The position numbers and the translations under genes were made by a program. A stretch of DNA of 64,000 nucleotides from an uncultured Roseivirga sp. (GTDB lineage Bacteria; Bacteroidota; Bacteroidia; Cytophagales; Cyclobacteriaceae): positions 649,810 to 713,809 of the forward strand of contig CANLOY010000002.1 of NCBI GenBank assembly GCA_947493005.1, given 5' to 3'. Each line of letters starts with the position of its first letter. Within the stretch, counting starts at the first letter, position 1. The notes below the pieces were generated by a model. It had not been told where the DNA came from. It worked only from the letters and a program-made list of their open reading frames with translations, and searched no databases. This document shows, one piece after another, positions 54,950 through 63,239 of this stretch.

Positions 54950-55741
54950 CTAATTTCCAGGCTCATAAAGATCACCATCGGGGCCAAGCGCATTTGGCGG
55001 GTTGGTACCTTGTAAGCTCAGTACATAAGAAGCTACATTTCTTATTCTAATTGGATTCAATCGGTTTTCCCACGAAATCATAGCTGTACCAGGAACACCA
55101 TTCTTAATCACCTTATAAACATCGGTGATATCACCACCATTTCTCCAATACTTATCTGTCAGATTAGGTCCAGCAAGTCCCCCTCCATCGGCTTTATGAC
55201 AAACCCCACATTGTGTTGCAAAGAACTTCTGTCCATCTGCCAACTCTGTTTGATCAGTAGTTAGCGTAACCGTATTCTCATCGAAATCATAAACTACTTC
55301 AACCTGCTCTACTTGCTTCATTTTTGCTGCTGCAGTCATTTCAAGTTCATATTCTTCCTCCTGCAAAGGAGATGATTTGAACACATGAAATATCATTAGA
55401 TAAATCACTGAATAAACGATTGTCAGATAGAACAACCATTTCCACCAGGGAGGGAGATGATTATCGAGTTCTTTAATACCATCATAATCATGATCCAAAA
55501 GCAGTTCTTCCTCCTCTTCCATTGGTCTGAAACTATTCCATTTGGTCCAAAGGCGAGCAAACCACCCTTGCTCCATTTGCTCTGCTGCCAACTGTTCCTC
55601 AGTCATATCTTTTCTGATAAAAGCTTTGAGCAACTGGAGAACATAAACAGCTACAATTAATACAAGTAGTGCCACTACTAACACCAACCCAAAGGTGATG
55701 TACAGCATCGATTCCTGACTAAATAGTGTATTGTTATCCAT
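54950..55741 (-). CDS. ccoP: cbb3-type cytochrome c oxidase subunit III, single haem
   Basis: 263 residues. TM1 about 12-36, then a cytoplasmic acidic loop (MEEEEELLLDHDYDGI), TM2 about 100-122 after the conserved HLPPWWKWLFYLTI, and one c-type haem domain at about 170-250 with CGVCH and the axial-Met region GTAMISW. Proteobacterial CcoP has two haem motifs; here there is only one, a reduced form seen in this phylum. CcoP passes electrons into the catalytic subunit. It overlaps ccoQ by 8 bases. Confidence 0.93.
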   Translation of the reverse strand: MDNNTLFSQESMLYITFGLVLVVALLVLIVAVYVLQLLKAFIRKDMTEEQLAAEQMEQGWFARLWTKWNSFRPMEEEEELLLDHDYDGIKELDNHLPPWWKWLFYLTIVYSVIYLMIFHVFKSSPLQEEEYELEMTAAAKMKQVEQVEVVYDFDENTVTLTTDQTELADGQKFFATQCGVCHKADGGGLAGPNLTDKYWRNGGDITDVYKVIKNGVPGTAMISWENRLNPIRIRNVASYVLSLQGTNPPNALGPDGDLYEPGN

Positions 55742-55943
55742 GATTTTGGTTTTTAGAATCTATAATTGAGTTAAAACCTTCCTGATCCTGTACAAGTGGC
55801 ATTTTCTCCATGTGTTGGATATGCCCCTTGTTTATTTTCATTACATAAATTGTAAGACCGATGAAGAAGACAAAGAAGATGGTTAGTGATATGATGGGCC
55901 ATATCGCTACATTTTCAACTTGTTCGAAATAATGCTTAAACAT
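55734..55943 (-). CDS. ccoQ: cbb3 oxidase small subunit CcoQ-like
   Basis: 69 residues, one TM helix at about 14-36 (IWPIISLTIFFVFFIGLTIYV) in an otherwise polar chain. Its size and place between ccoNO and ccoP identify it as the CcoQ/FixQ-like stabilising subunit; the sequence itself is poorly conserved in this family. It overlaps ccoP by 8 bases and ends 2 bases from ccoNO, so all are coupled. Confidence 0.8.
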   Translation of the reverse strand: MFKHYFEQVENVAIWPIISLTIFFVFFIGLTIYVMKINKGHIQHMEKMPLVQDQEGFNSIIDSKNQNHG

Positions 55944-55945
55944 GA

Positions 55946-58072
55946 CTATTGATTTTGGTTTGTAGACTCTACTTTAATATCAGTTCCAAGGCGCTGCAGA
56001 TAAGCGATTAACGCAACTATTTCGGCAGTCTCTATAATCTCTACATTACTTGCCTTTAAATCTTCTGTTATCGATCGCGCCTGTTTCATCAAGTCATCAT
56101 TGGCAACATCTTCAAATCCTTCTGCATAAGGCACACCAACAGTTCTAAGTGCTTTGATTTTTCCAGCGGTGAGTCCAGGATTTATCTCATCTTCAAAGAG
56201 CCACGGATATGGAGGCATAATAGAGCCTGGAGATGTTGAAGTTGGGTCTAACATGTGGTTAAAGTGCCAGACATTGTTATAAGCTCCTCCCACTCTGTGC
56301 AGATCTGGTCCTGTTCGCTTCGATCCCCATAAGAATGGGTGATCGTAAACAAACTCTCCTGCTTTTGAATACTCTCCTCTGTAGCGCTCTGTTTCGGACC
56401 TGAATGGCCTTACCATTTGTGAGTGACAGTTGTTACATCCTTCTCTGATGTAGATATCTCTGCCATGTAATTCCAAAGGAGTATAAGGTTTAACACTGGC
56501 AATTGTTGGGATATTAGACTTAATCAAGAAGGTTGGAACCATTTCCACAACACCTCCTATTACAATAGCAATCAGTACCAATACAGTAAAAAATACAGGC
56601 TTGCGCTCCCAACGGCTGTGCCAGTGCCCACCAACAATTCTTTTCTTTTCCAATGCTGGTGCTTCAGCAGTTTCTTCCGCTTTGAAGCTCCCTTGTTTAG
56701 CAGTTCTCACAAGGTTCACCGCCATAATAATTACACCGGTAAAGTATAGCAAACCTCCAATGGCACGCATCATATACATTGGTACAATCTGAGTAACTGT
56801 TTCCAGGAAGTTAGGATACTCTAAGAAACCTTCTGCATTGAAGCTTTTCCACATTAAGCTTTGTACCACACCAGCGGTATACATTGGTAATGCATATACT
56901 ATAATGCCTAGTGTACCTAGCCAAAAATGGATGTTAGCTGCTTTGGTAGACCATAGTTTGGTGCCCCACATTTTTGGAACCAACCAGTATAGCATTCCAA
57001 AAATCATGAAGCCATTCCAACCTAAACCACCTACGTGAACGTGTGCAATAATCCAATCGGTAAAATGCGCGATTGCATTCACATTCTTGATTGAGAGTAA
57101 TGGACCTTCAAGCGTAGCCATACCATAAGCAGTAACAGCAACAACCATAAATTTTAAAACCGGATCTTCCCTTACACGATCCCAGGCTCCACGAAGTGTT
57201 AAAAGACCATTGAGCATACCTCCCCATGACGGAGCGATTAGCATAATTGAGAAAACAGTACCGAGTGACTGCGCCCAGTTAGGTAATGAAGTATATAGCA
57301 AGTGGTGTGGTCCTGCCCAAATGTAGATGAAGATCAGTGACCAAAAGTGAATAATAGATAGCTTATAAGAATAAACAGGTCGGTTAGCCGCTTTAGGTAA
57401 GTAATAGTACATCAAGCCCAGAAATGGCGTGGTTAAAAAGAAGGCTACAGCATTGTGTCCATACCACCACTGTACCAGTGCATCTTGTACCCCTGCATAC
57501 CATGAATAACTTTTGAACATAGTTACAGGAATCTCAAAAGAGTTAACTACGTGCAGTACGGCAACAGTGACAAAAGTGGCTATATAGAACCAAATAGCCA
57601 CATACATATGTCGCTCTCTTCTTTTAAGAATAGTACCAATCATATTGATACCAAAAACCACCCAGATTATCGTAATGGCTATATCAATTGGCCATTCTAA
57701 CTCGGCATATTCTTTTGAAGTGGTAAGCCCCAGAGGGAGTGTAATAGCAGCTGCCAGAATAATCAATTGCCAACCCCAGAAATGAATGTAGCTAAGTGTA
57801 TCACTAAACATTCGCGCTTTGAGCAAACGTTGCATTGAGTAATACACTCCAGCAAACATTGCATTTCCTACAAAGGCAAAAATTACTGCATTTGTATGCA
57901 ATGGCCTTATTCTACCAAATGTAGTGTAGGGAATACCAAGATTTAACTGAGGAAGGAATAATTGCGTGGCGATCATCAGACCCACCAACATTCCAATAAT
58001 CCCAAAAATTACAGTTGCGATGGCAAAGTACTTAACAATTTTATTGTCGTACTTAAATTTCTCTAGTTCCAT
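55946..58072 (-). CDS. ccoNO: Fused cbb3 oxidase subunits I and II (CcoN-CcoO)
   Basis: 708 residues. Residues 1-455 are CcoN: 12 TM helices, HTNAVIFAFVGNAMFAGVYY near 60 with a haem-b His, WWYGHNAVAFFLTTPFLG with the CuB/haem ligands, and HFTDWIIAHVHVGGLGWNG with His pairs. After a junction around 490-515 (a further TM helix), residues 520-708 are CcoO: c-type haem CNNCHSQMVRPF at about 546 and the axial-Met area SIMPPYPWL. Such fusion is established in Bacteroidota. It is the catalytic core of a high-affinity terminal oxidase for low oxygen. First gene of its operon; an FNR/CRP-like dyad lies 84 bp upstream. Confidence 0.96.
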   Translation of the reverse strand: MELEKFKYDNKIVKYFAIATVIFGIIGMLVGLMIATQLFLPQLNLGIPYTTFGRIRPLHTNAVIFAFVGNAMFAGVYYSMQRLLKARMFSDTLSYIHFWGWQLIILAAAITLPLGLTTSKEYAELEWPIDIAITIIWVVFGINMIGTILKRRERHMYVAIWFYIATFVTVAVLHVVNSFEIPVTMFKSYSWYAGVQDALVQWWYGHNAVAFFLTTPFLGLMYYYLPKAANRPVYSYKLSIIHFWSLIFIYIWAGPHHLLYTSLPNWAQSLGTVFSIMLIAPSWGGMLNGLLTLRGAWDRVREDPVLKFMVVAVTAYGMATLEGPLLSIKNVNAIAHFTDWIIAHVHVGGLGWNGFMIFGMLYWLVPKMWGTKLWSTKAANIHFWLGTLGIIVYALPMYTAGVVQSLMWKSFNAEGFLEYPNFLETVTQIVPMYMMRAIGGLLYFTGVIIMAVNLVRTAKQGSFKAEETAEAPALEKKRIVGGHWHSRWERKPVFFTVLVLIAIVIGGVVEMVPTFLIKSNIPTIASVKPYTPLELHGRDIYIREGCNNCHSQMVRPFRSETERYRGEYSKAGEFVYDHPFLWGSKRTGPDLHRVGGAYNNVWHFNHMLDPTSTSPGSIMPPYPWLFEDEINPGLTAGKIKALRTVGVPYAEGFEDVANDDLMKQARSITEDLKASNVEIIETAEIVALIAYLQRLGTDIKVESTNQNQ

Positions 58073-58103
58073 AGTCGCAGTTTCGGTTCGTTAATAATTG
58101 ATT

Positions 58104-58169
58104 CGAAGGTAACTGTGACTAAAAGGAGATGACCTGACCCGGATTAGCTAAAAAACTGATTTAAATCAT
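58104..58169 (-). promoter_or_regulatory. FNR/CRP-like box and possible promoter of ccoNO
   Basis: The dyad cTGATTTAAATCAt is at 58156-58169. TACCTTCG (58111-58104, minus) is a 7-of-8 match to TAnnTTTG, and the centres are 55 bp apart, which places the box near -62, the class I activator position. No TTG at -33 was seen, as expected of an activator-dependent promoter. Same core (TGAyTTAArTCA) as before uspA. Confidence 0.5.
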
Positions 58170-58219
58170 GTTTTGAATAATTACGCAAAATGAAGGGTTT
58201 TATGGAAGGTTTACAAACA

Positions 58220-58248
58220 AAAACGACCTACTTAAAGTAGGTCGTTTT
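58220..58248 (-). terminator. Terminator of the triplicated-domain gene
   Basis: AAAACGACCTACTT and AAGTAGGTCGTTTT form a long perfect stem with T-runs on both strands. It lies 26 bp after the stop codon of the gene ending at 58274 and separates it from the ccoNO promoter. Confidence 0.85.
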
Positions 58249-58273
58249 CTTCATTATTTTGTTCCGTTTCCGG

Positions 58274-59986
58274 CTATTTTCTGATTATACTAACACCCCA
58301 GCGTTCTGGGTTTCGCGGTGGGTCAGCATTCCACTTCCTGTATGAATGTGAGCCGTCTGTTTCATAAACAATTCTGTACTTTCCTTTTTTCAGCGTCAGT
58401 CTCTCTCTGAATTCGCGATTCTTTCTGGCTCCACCGCCATGTTCAGAGTCTCTATATCTCATTTCCCAAACCACTCGACCTGTATCCATGTTTTTGATGT
58501 AACCAAAGTCATCCATATCTCCGCTACTTCCTTCTCCAAGTCCGGTTACAATTACTTCTGTATCCACATCTAATTCAAATACTTCTTTGAGGTACTCATC
58601 ATCGCCCACCATTGTGATTTCGGCTATAACATTTTCATTCTTAAAGTCTCTCGGATTGAACTTTGATACTTTTTCTAAATCACTTTCTTCAATGGCCCAG
58701 ATACTAATTCCCCAGAATTCATCTTCATGGGGCTTTGTATCATTCCAATCTCTATACGCATGTGAATCGTCAGTAGCATAATAAACTATATAGTCTCCAG
58801 CATTTAATGTGATTTTATCTTCGACTCTTTTGTTCTTACTGGCTCCTCCTGCATGTTCCACATCCCATAAGTCCATTTCCCAAACTTTCTTGCGTGTATT
58901 AGCATCAATAATCCAACCGTAGTCTACCAAACGGTCATTTCCACTAGCCTCTCCAAGACACAACACTTTTACTTCTATTTTACCAGTAACATGAAGCCCT
59001 TCCGAAACCAATTCATCATCTCTTACCTTTGTAAGGTCTATCAATGGTGTTGCTACTTTTGGTTTTACAAATTCAACAACATTTTTTCGGTCGTTTTCAG
59101 AAGCTGGCCATATTGTAACTCCCCAGAACTCAGGGTCGTCTGGCGGCATGGCATTCCAATCATTATAAGAATGAGAGTCATCCGTTACATAACTCGCAAT
59201 GTAACTACCTGCCGGAAGTGTAAGTCTCCGTCTTACTTTTAGGTTTTTATCTGCCCCACCAGCAGACTCAGACTTGCGGTAACTCATTTCAAACACGCGT
59301 TCCCTGCTGGCGGCATCGTAAATCCACAAGTAGTCGAATAATTCATCTCTTTCCCCTTCTCCCAAAACATACAAGTCTAATTCTGTTTCTGCGGTAAGCG
59401 TGAACCCTTTTTCAAAGCTTTCATCTTCACGTGCATGTGTAAAACTCAGAACAGCTTCTTTTGTCTTTGCGTTGATCACATCATCAATATCCAGTTCTCT
59501 AAGTACGCTTGACTCTACAGCAACCTTTAAGTCATCTACATAGCGATCTCTGAAAGCGTCTCTCCTTCTTCTTGAAGAAAATATATTGTCCATCAGTTCA
59601 GAAAAATTGCTGGCGCTCATGTTTCTTTCATTTCTCCAATTGCTTCCATTCGCCCCTGTAAAGTAAAGTTCGTAAGTGCCCTTATCCAGTTCAACATTAA
59701 GGTCAAAATCGAATAAACCATCATCGTCCATTCTACTACGTTCATCAAGTAAATGCCAAACAACTTCACGTGTTTCTGAATCCAAAATCCAAGTATAATA
59801 GGCCAGAGCTTTCCAGTTTCTTGGGAAAACACCAGCAACACCTCTAACAGAAACAGTTGATTTCTGCGACATTTCAAATGCCTTTACCTTTATTTCTCCG
59901 GGATATACATCTTTGATTTCAATCCTTTGAGACCATGCTGCTGAAGTACACAGCATCAGGATTGCGGTCAGCCAAATCGTTTTCAT
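58274..59986 (-). CDS. Secreted protein with a triplicated unknown domain
   Basis: 570 residues with signal peptide 1-19. Three clear copies of a domain of about 95-100 residues lie at 200-292, 335-430 and 472-570, each with an inner VWEM or VFEM strand, an S.(H)AGGA.KN or HGGGARKN turn, a T(D)DSH.Y..WN segment and WG.(S/T)I at its end. The spacing is about 137 residues. A fourth, decayed copy covers about 60-125 (VVWHLLDERSRMDDDG, then GANGSNWRN). The DxSHxYxxWN motif and acidic pairs suggest metal or sugar binding, but this is a guess; no known family is recognised. Alone in its unit, between the two groups of cco genes. Confidence 0.8.
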   Translation of the reverse strand: MKTIWLTAILMLCTSAAWSQRIEIKDVYPGEIKVKAFEMSQKSTVSVRGVAGVFPRNWKALAYYTWILDSETREVVWHLLDERSRMDDDGLFDFDLNVELDKGTYELYFTGANGSNWRNERNMSASNFSELMDNIFSSRRRRDAFRDRYVDDLKVAVESSVLRELDIDDVINAKTKEAVLSFTHAREDESFEKGFTLTAETELDLYVLGEGERDELFDYLWIYDAASRERVFEMSYRKSESAGGADKNLKVRRRLTLPAGSYIASYVTDDSHSYNDWNAMPPDDPEFWGVTIWPASENDRKNVVEFVKPKVATPLIDLTKVRDDELVSEGLHVTGKIEVKVLCLGEASGNDRLVDYGWIIDANTRKKVWEMDLWDVEHAGGASKNKRVEDKITLNAGDYIVYYATDDSHAYRDWNDTKPHEDEFWGISIWAIEESDLEKVSKFNPRDFKNENVIAEITMVGDDEYLKEVFELDVDTEVIVTGLGEGSSGDMDDFGYIKNMDTGRVVWEMRYRDSEHGGGARKNREFRERLTLKKGKYRIVYETDGSHSYRKWNADPPRNPERWGVSIIRK

Positions 59987-60122
59987 ATTTAATTAGTTTT
60001 TGATCTGACTTCGATTAACAATTATGATGCCTTAATGAAAACACAGATTTGAACCATTTTTAGGCCTATGCCTCAATCAAGAATGACCATTTACGGACAG
60101 GAATGATCGATTTTAAACGATT

Positions 60123-60419
60123 CTAATCTTGTGAAATAAGTCTTTTATAAGTACTCAGAGCTATAGACCTTAGAATTGTTTCATCCCAGAACTTGGCATT
60201 ATAAACTTCTTCCAAACCTTCAGCATAAATGTGCAACCATAACAAATCAGGTTCTTCACCTTCATTTCCCATAAGATCTGCTATGATCAGCATTAAATCC
60301 AATGACCAATCAAAGTGGAAGTTAATCTGTCTCATTTGGTGAATGATCTGTTGAAAACGATAGTCTTCCACCAGTAAACGAATGATGAGTTCTTCTTTGT
60401 TGATCTGTTCTTTTTTCAT
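60123..60419 (-). CDS. Small cytoplasmic protein, unknown
   Basis: 98 residues, no signal peptide or TM helix, and helix-rich with many hydrophobic and acidic residues (ELIIRLLVEDYRFQQIIHQM; LDLMLIIADLMGNEGEEPDL). The C-terminus is LSTYKRLISQD. Not recognised. It is divergent from the HTH gene at 60540, with about 120 bp between them in which an operator-like palindrome sits close to the HTH start. Confidence 0.6.
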   Translation of the reverse strand: MKKEQINKEELIIRLLVEDYRFQQIIHQMRQINFHFDWSLDLMLIIADLMGNEGEEPDLLWLHIYAEGLEEVYNAKFWDETILRSIALSTYKRLISQD

Positions 60420-60518
60420 AGCTGTACTTTATGTGTGATTAATTCTAAAAGGCTTTGACTTATATTTAGTTTATATTTGAAGAGGTATTAAACTCTACAT
60501 AGCAAAAATACCAATTTG

Positions 60519-60534
60519 TTTGTATTTATACAAA
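60519..60534 (+). promoter_or_regulatory. Palindrome before the HTH gene, possible operator
   Basis: TTTGTAT and ATACAAA with a TT spacer form a perfect inverted repeat ending 5 bases before the ATG at 60540. About 45 bases upstream TATATTTG (60472-60479) is an exact -7 element. A regulator bound here would block its own translation start or elongation; autoregulation is inferred. Confidence 0.5.
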
Positions 60535-60539
60535 AGTAT

Positions 60540-60974
60540 ATGTCAAATAATTTAACATTTTACGATAGACTTCTTTCATACGCACAATCCCGAGGTATAA
60601 AGAACACCAGTGCCTTAGCTGAGAAACTGGGCTATGAAAAGCCAGAAAAGCTCTACAGGCTAAAAAGAAAACCAGATTCACGACCAAGTTTTGAAGTGAT
60701 TGAAGGAATTACAAACTTGTTTGAGTTTTTAAATTTAAGATGGCTCATTACAGGTGAGGGGAAACCCGAATTACCTCAGAACTACTCCAAGGACATTTAC
60801 ACTGACCCAGCAGATATTCAGGAACCTGAATCGGTTTACCAAACTAAAACTCAGGAGCTATTAAAAGAAAAAGAAAGAATAATCGACCAACAAAAAGAAA
60901 CCATCTCTGCACTAAACGAAGCGTACGCTCAACTGAAGATGAGATTTGAAGGTGCTGAACCTAAGAAGGGATAA
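60540..60974 (+). CDS. HTH (XRE-like) regulatory protein
   Basis: 144 residues from ATG 60540; the frame could open upstream at a TTG at 60516 but that start would overlap the palindrome. The N-terminal 75 residues form a phage-repressor-like HTH: FYDRLLSYAQSRGIKNTSAL, then AEKLGYEKPEKLYRLKR as helix-turn-helix and the FEVIEGITNLFEFLNLRWLI dimer part, ending LITGEGKP, the classic XRE boundary. The C-terminus is a coiled coil (EKERIIDQQKETISALNEAY). It likely binds DNA as a dimer, perhaps at the palindrome in front of it. No phage genes are near. Confidence 0.85.
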   Translation: MSNNLTFYDRLLSYAQSRGIKNTSALAEKLGYEKPEKLYRLKRKPDSRPSFEVIEGITNLFEFLNLRWLITGEGKPELPQNYSKDIYTDPADIQEPESVYQTKTQELLKEKERIIDQQKETISALNEAYAQLKMRFEGAEPKKG

Positions 60975-61126
60975 AATGAATACTGTCCTTTAACGAACTG
61001 TTAGTGTCCTGAAACAGCACAATTTTCATTGATATTGGTCGTAAATCAGGCTTCCTAGCTAAGAAGAAGATATAGGCACGCTTTTTGGAAAAGCTCATTT
61101 TTTAAATGTCAAAAACAAATTAAAAA

Positions 61127-61711
61127 ATGAGAAAATCGTTACTACTAATTGCCGCTGTATTTATAAGTACACTGGCATTCGCACAAATTCAAAAAGGAGA
61201 CATCCAGTTGACTGGAACTTTCAACTTAACAAAAACTGATGCCGGAAATTCAGTGGAAACCTCTGGATTTCAGTTTAGCCCAAGAGCGGGCTTATTTCTT
61301 AATGATCATACGAGTATTGGTATTGCACTTGGGTATTCCAGTAATAAGCAAGAAGCAAACACGAACGAGCAAAAAGTGGGTCTATTTACTTTCGGAGCTT
61401 ATGCAAGGTTTTATAAACCAGTGGTTGATAAACTCTACTTCTTTCTTGAGCCATCAGTTACACTGGGATCAGGAACTGTTAAAACTACAGGCAACCCGGA
61501 TATTGACACTAATACTTTTGCAATAGCTTTACAGCCTGGCATTAATTACTTCTTATCTGATAAACTAGCACTAGAAGCAACAGTTGGCCGCCTGTTTTAC
61601 AGTAGAAACAAAGCTGAAGGAAGTGGAAACTCTACTGAACAAGATTCATATGGATTGGATTTCTCTCCATCCAACATTTCATTTGGTATCAGCTTCTTTT
61701 TAAGGAAGTAA
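61127..61711 (+). CDS. Outer-membrane beta-barrel protein
   Basis: 194 residues. Signal peptide 1-19 (ends AFAQ). The rest alternates in the pattern of membrane beta strands with Gly and aromatic girdles: GLFLNDHTSIGIALGYSSN, AYARFYKPVVDKLYFFLEPS, NYFLSDKLALEATVGRLFYS and the final Phe of FFLRK as the outer-membrane signal. About eight strands fit the OmpA/OprF-like or porin-like family annotated outer membrane beta-barrel protein. Function unknown. It has its own terminator and faces hemN. Confidence 0.88.
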   Translation: MRKSLLLIAAVFISTLAFAQIQKGDIQLTGTFNLTKTDAGNSVETSGFQFSPRAGLFLNDHTSIGIALGYSSNKQEANTNEQKVGLFTFGAYARFYKPVVDKLYFFLEPSVTLGSGTVKTTGNPDIDTNTFAIALQPGINYFLSDKLALEATVGRLFYSRNKAEGSGNSTEQDSYGLDFSPSNISFGISFFLRK

Positions 61712-61717
61712 ACCGAG

Positions 61718-61748
61718 GGTCTTCAGTCATACAGATTGACTGAAGACC
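61718..61748. terminator. Terminator between the barrel gene and hemN
   Basis: GGTCTTCAGTCA and TGACTGAAGACC form a 12-bp stem around a 7-nt loop, followed by TTTATTTTT on the plus strand. It begins 6 bases after the barrel stop codon and overlaps the end of hemN. Confidence 0.85.
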
Positions 61749-63082
61749 TTTATTTTTCTATCGGCACTGTAATTAGGATCAAACAGCGTGCATATATTTC
61801 TTAAAAACTGAGTACCTACTTCTGTTACCTCAAAGCCACTTGCTGTTTTCTCCAAAAGCCCATCTGAAACCAGTTCTTCGATTTTCGACTTACTCTCCGA
61901 ATAAAGTTCAACTGCATCTTTAGAAGATATCCGCTGATTACAGGCTACTGAAAGTACTTTTGATTTTATTCTTCGCTCTTCATCAGACATGAGATGTCCT
62001 TTGAACACTGGCAGTTCACCTGCATCAATATGCTGTAAATATCCCTTAACCGATTTAACATTTTGTACATAAGCCAAATCAATATCTGAAATAGAAGAAA
62101 CACCCAATCCTACCAGCAGTTTCCCAGGGTTAGTCGTATAACCCATAAAGTTTCTATGTAACTCCCCATTGTCAAAAGCATTAATCAGACTATCACCAGG
62201 CAAGGCAAAATGATCCATACCTATTGGTTTATACCCCATTCTTTTCAGTTGCTCTTGCCCAATTTTATTCAATTCCCTTTTGAGTGATGGTTTTGGTAAA
62301 TCACTTTCTGAATAGGCACGCTGACCAGGGCGTTTCCATGGCACATGTGCATAGGAATAATATGCGATTCGGTCTGGTTTAAGGCTTACTACATACTCCA
62401 TAGTCTTAAGTATAGAATCCTGATTTTGAAAAGGAAGCCCATAAATCAAATCAAAGTTAACGGAGGTATAGCCTAAGGTTCTTGCCCACTCACTCACTTG
62501 TTTTACCTGTTCGAAAGTTTGAACCCGGTTGATTGCCTTCTGTACTTTCAAGTCAAAATCCTGTACACCAAAACTCACTCTTGAAAATCCAACCTCATGC
62601 AAGGCTTTTAAATGCTCGTATGTTGTGTTGTTAGGGTGTCCTTCAAAGCTGAACTCATAGTTAGTAGCCAGATCAACAGTTTGGACAATCCCTTCAATCA
62701 ATAATTTCAGGTTATCACTTGAAAAAAAAGTAGGTGTTCCTCCACCTAAATGTATCTCTTTCAAAAGTGGGCGCTCCCCAATAATATCCAAATACATCTG
62801 CCACTCCTTTAGCAAGGCCTGGATATAGGGATATTCAACAGCATGATTGACTGTAATATGTGTATTGCAACCACAGTATGTACAAAGACTTTCACAATAG
62901 GGTAAATGAATATAAAGACTCAGCCCCTCTTCCCTATTTCGGATATAGGATGTTAAAAAATCTTTCTTGTAGCCGTCAACACTGAAGTCCTCTGTTTTCC
63001 AATCTGGTACAGTTGGGTAGCTTGTATACCTTGGCACAGGTTTGTCATACTTTTCTATCAATCGGTTCTCCTCATTTATCAT
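61727..63082 (-). CDS. hemN: Oxygen-independent coproporphyrinogen III oxidase
   Basis: 451 residues from ATG 63082. Radical SAM motif YCESLCTYCGC with Cys63, Cys67 and Cys70 binding the 4Fe-4S cluster and a following Cys72, then EIHLGGGTPTFFS for SAM, VSFGVQDFDLKVQKAI and the HemN C-terminal region. It turns coproporphyrinogen III into protoporphyrinogen IX without oxygen, so haem can be made at low oxygen. A longer frame from 63112 adds ten Arg/Lys-rich residues that are not in family members; 63082 is preferred because it overlaps ccoS by 11 bases in the usual coupled way. Confidence 0.95.
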   Translation of the reverse strand: MINEENRLIEKYDKPVPRYTSYPTVPDWKTEDFSVDGYKKDFLTSYIRNREEGLSLYIHLPYCESLCTYCGCNTHITVNHAVEYPYIQALLKEWQMYLDIIGERPLLKEIHLGGGTPTFFSSDNLKLLIEGIVQTVDLATNYEFSFEGHPNNTTYEHLKALHEVGFSRVSFGVQDFDLKVQKAINRVQTFEQVKQVSEWARTLGYTSVNFDLIYGLPFQNQDSILKTMEYVVSLKPDRIAYYSYAHVPWKRPGQRAYSESDLPKPSLKRELNKIGQEQLKRMGYKPIGMDHFALPGDSLINAFDNGELHRNFMGYTTNPGKLLVGLGVSSISDIDLAYVQNVKSVKGYLQHIDAGELPVFKGHLMSDEERRIKSKVLSVACNQRISSKDAVELYSESKSKIEELVSDGLLEKTASGFEVTEVGTQFLRNICTLFDPNYSADRKIKVFSQSV

Positions 63083-63239
63083 CGTTTGCCTCCTTCTTGT
63101 TTTCATCGTCAAATAATACTCTCACGGAAGGTGCATAGGTATCATCATACTGCCCTGATTTTACAGCCCATAAAAAGGCAGTCAAAAAAACTATGGCTAC
63201 CACAATACTGGTTATGATCAATATGAGAATTACAGACAT
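63072..63239 (-). CDS. ccoS: cbb3 oxidase assembly protein CcoS
   Basis: 55 residues, one TM helix at about 2-24 (SVILILIITSIVVAIVFLTA), then FLWAVKSGQYDD, the constant motif of CcoS/FixS proteins, and a short acidic tail (DDENKKEANDDK). CcoS is needed to insert the haem and copper cofactors into CcoN. Its ATG overlaps the ccoI stop codon by one base and its end overlaps hemN. Confidence 0.95.
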   Translation of the reverse strand: MSVILILIITSIVVAIVFLTAFLWAVKSGQYDDTYAPSVRVLFDDENKKEANDDK

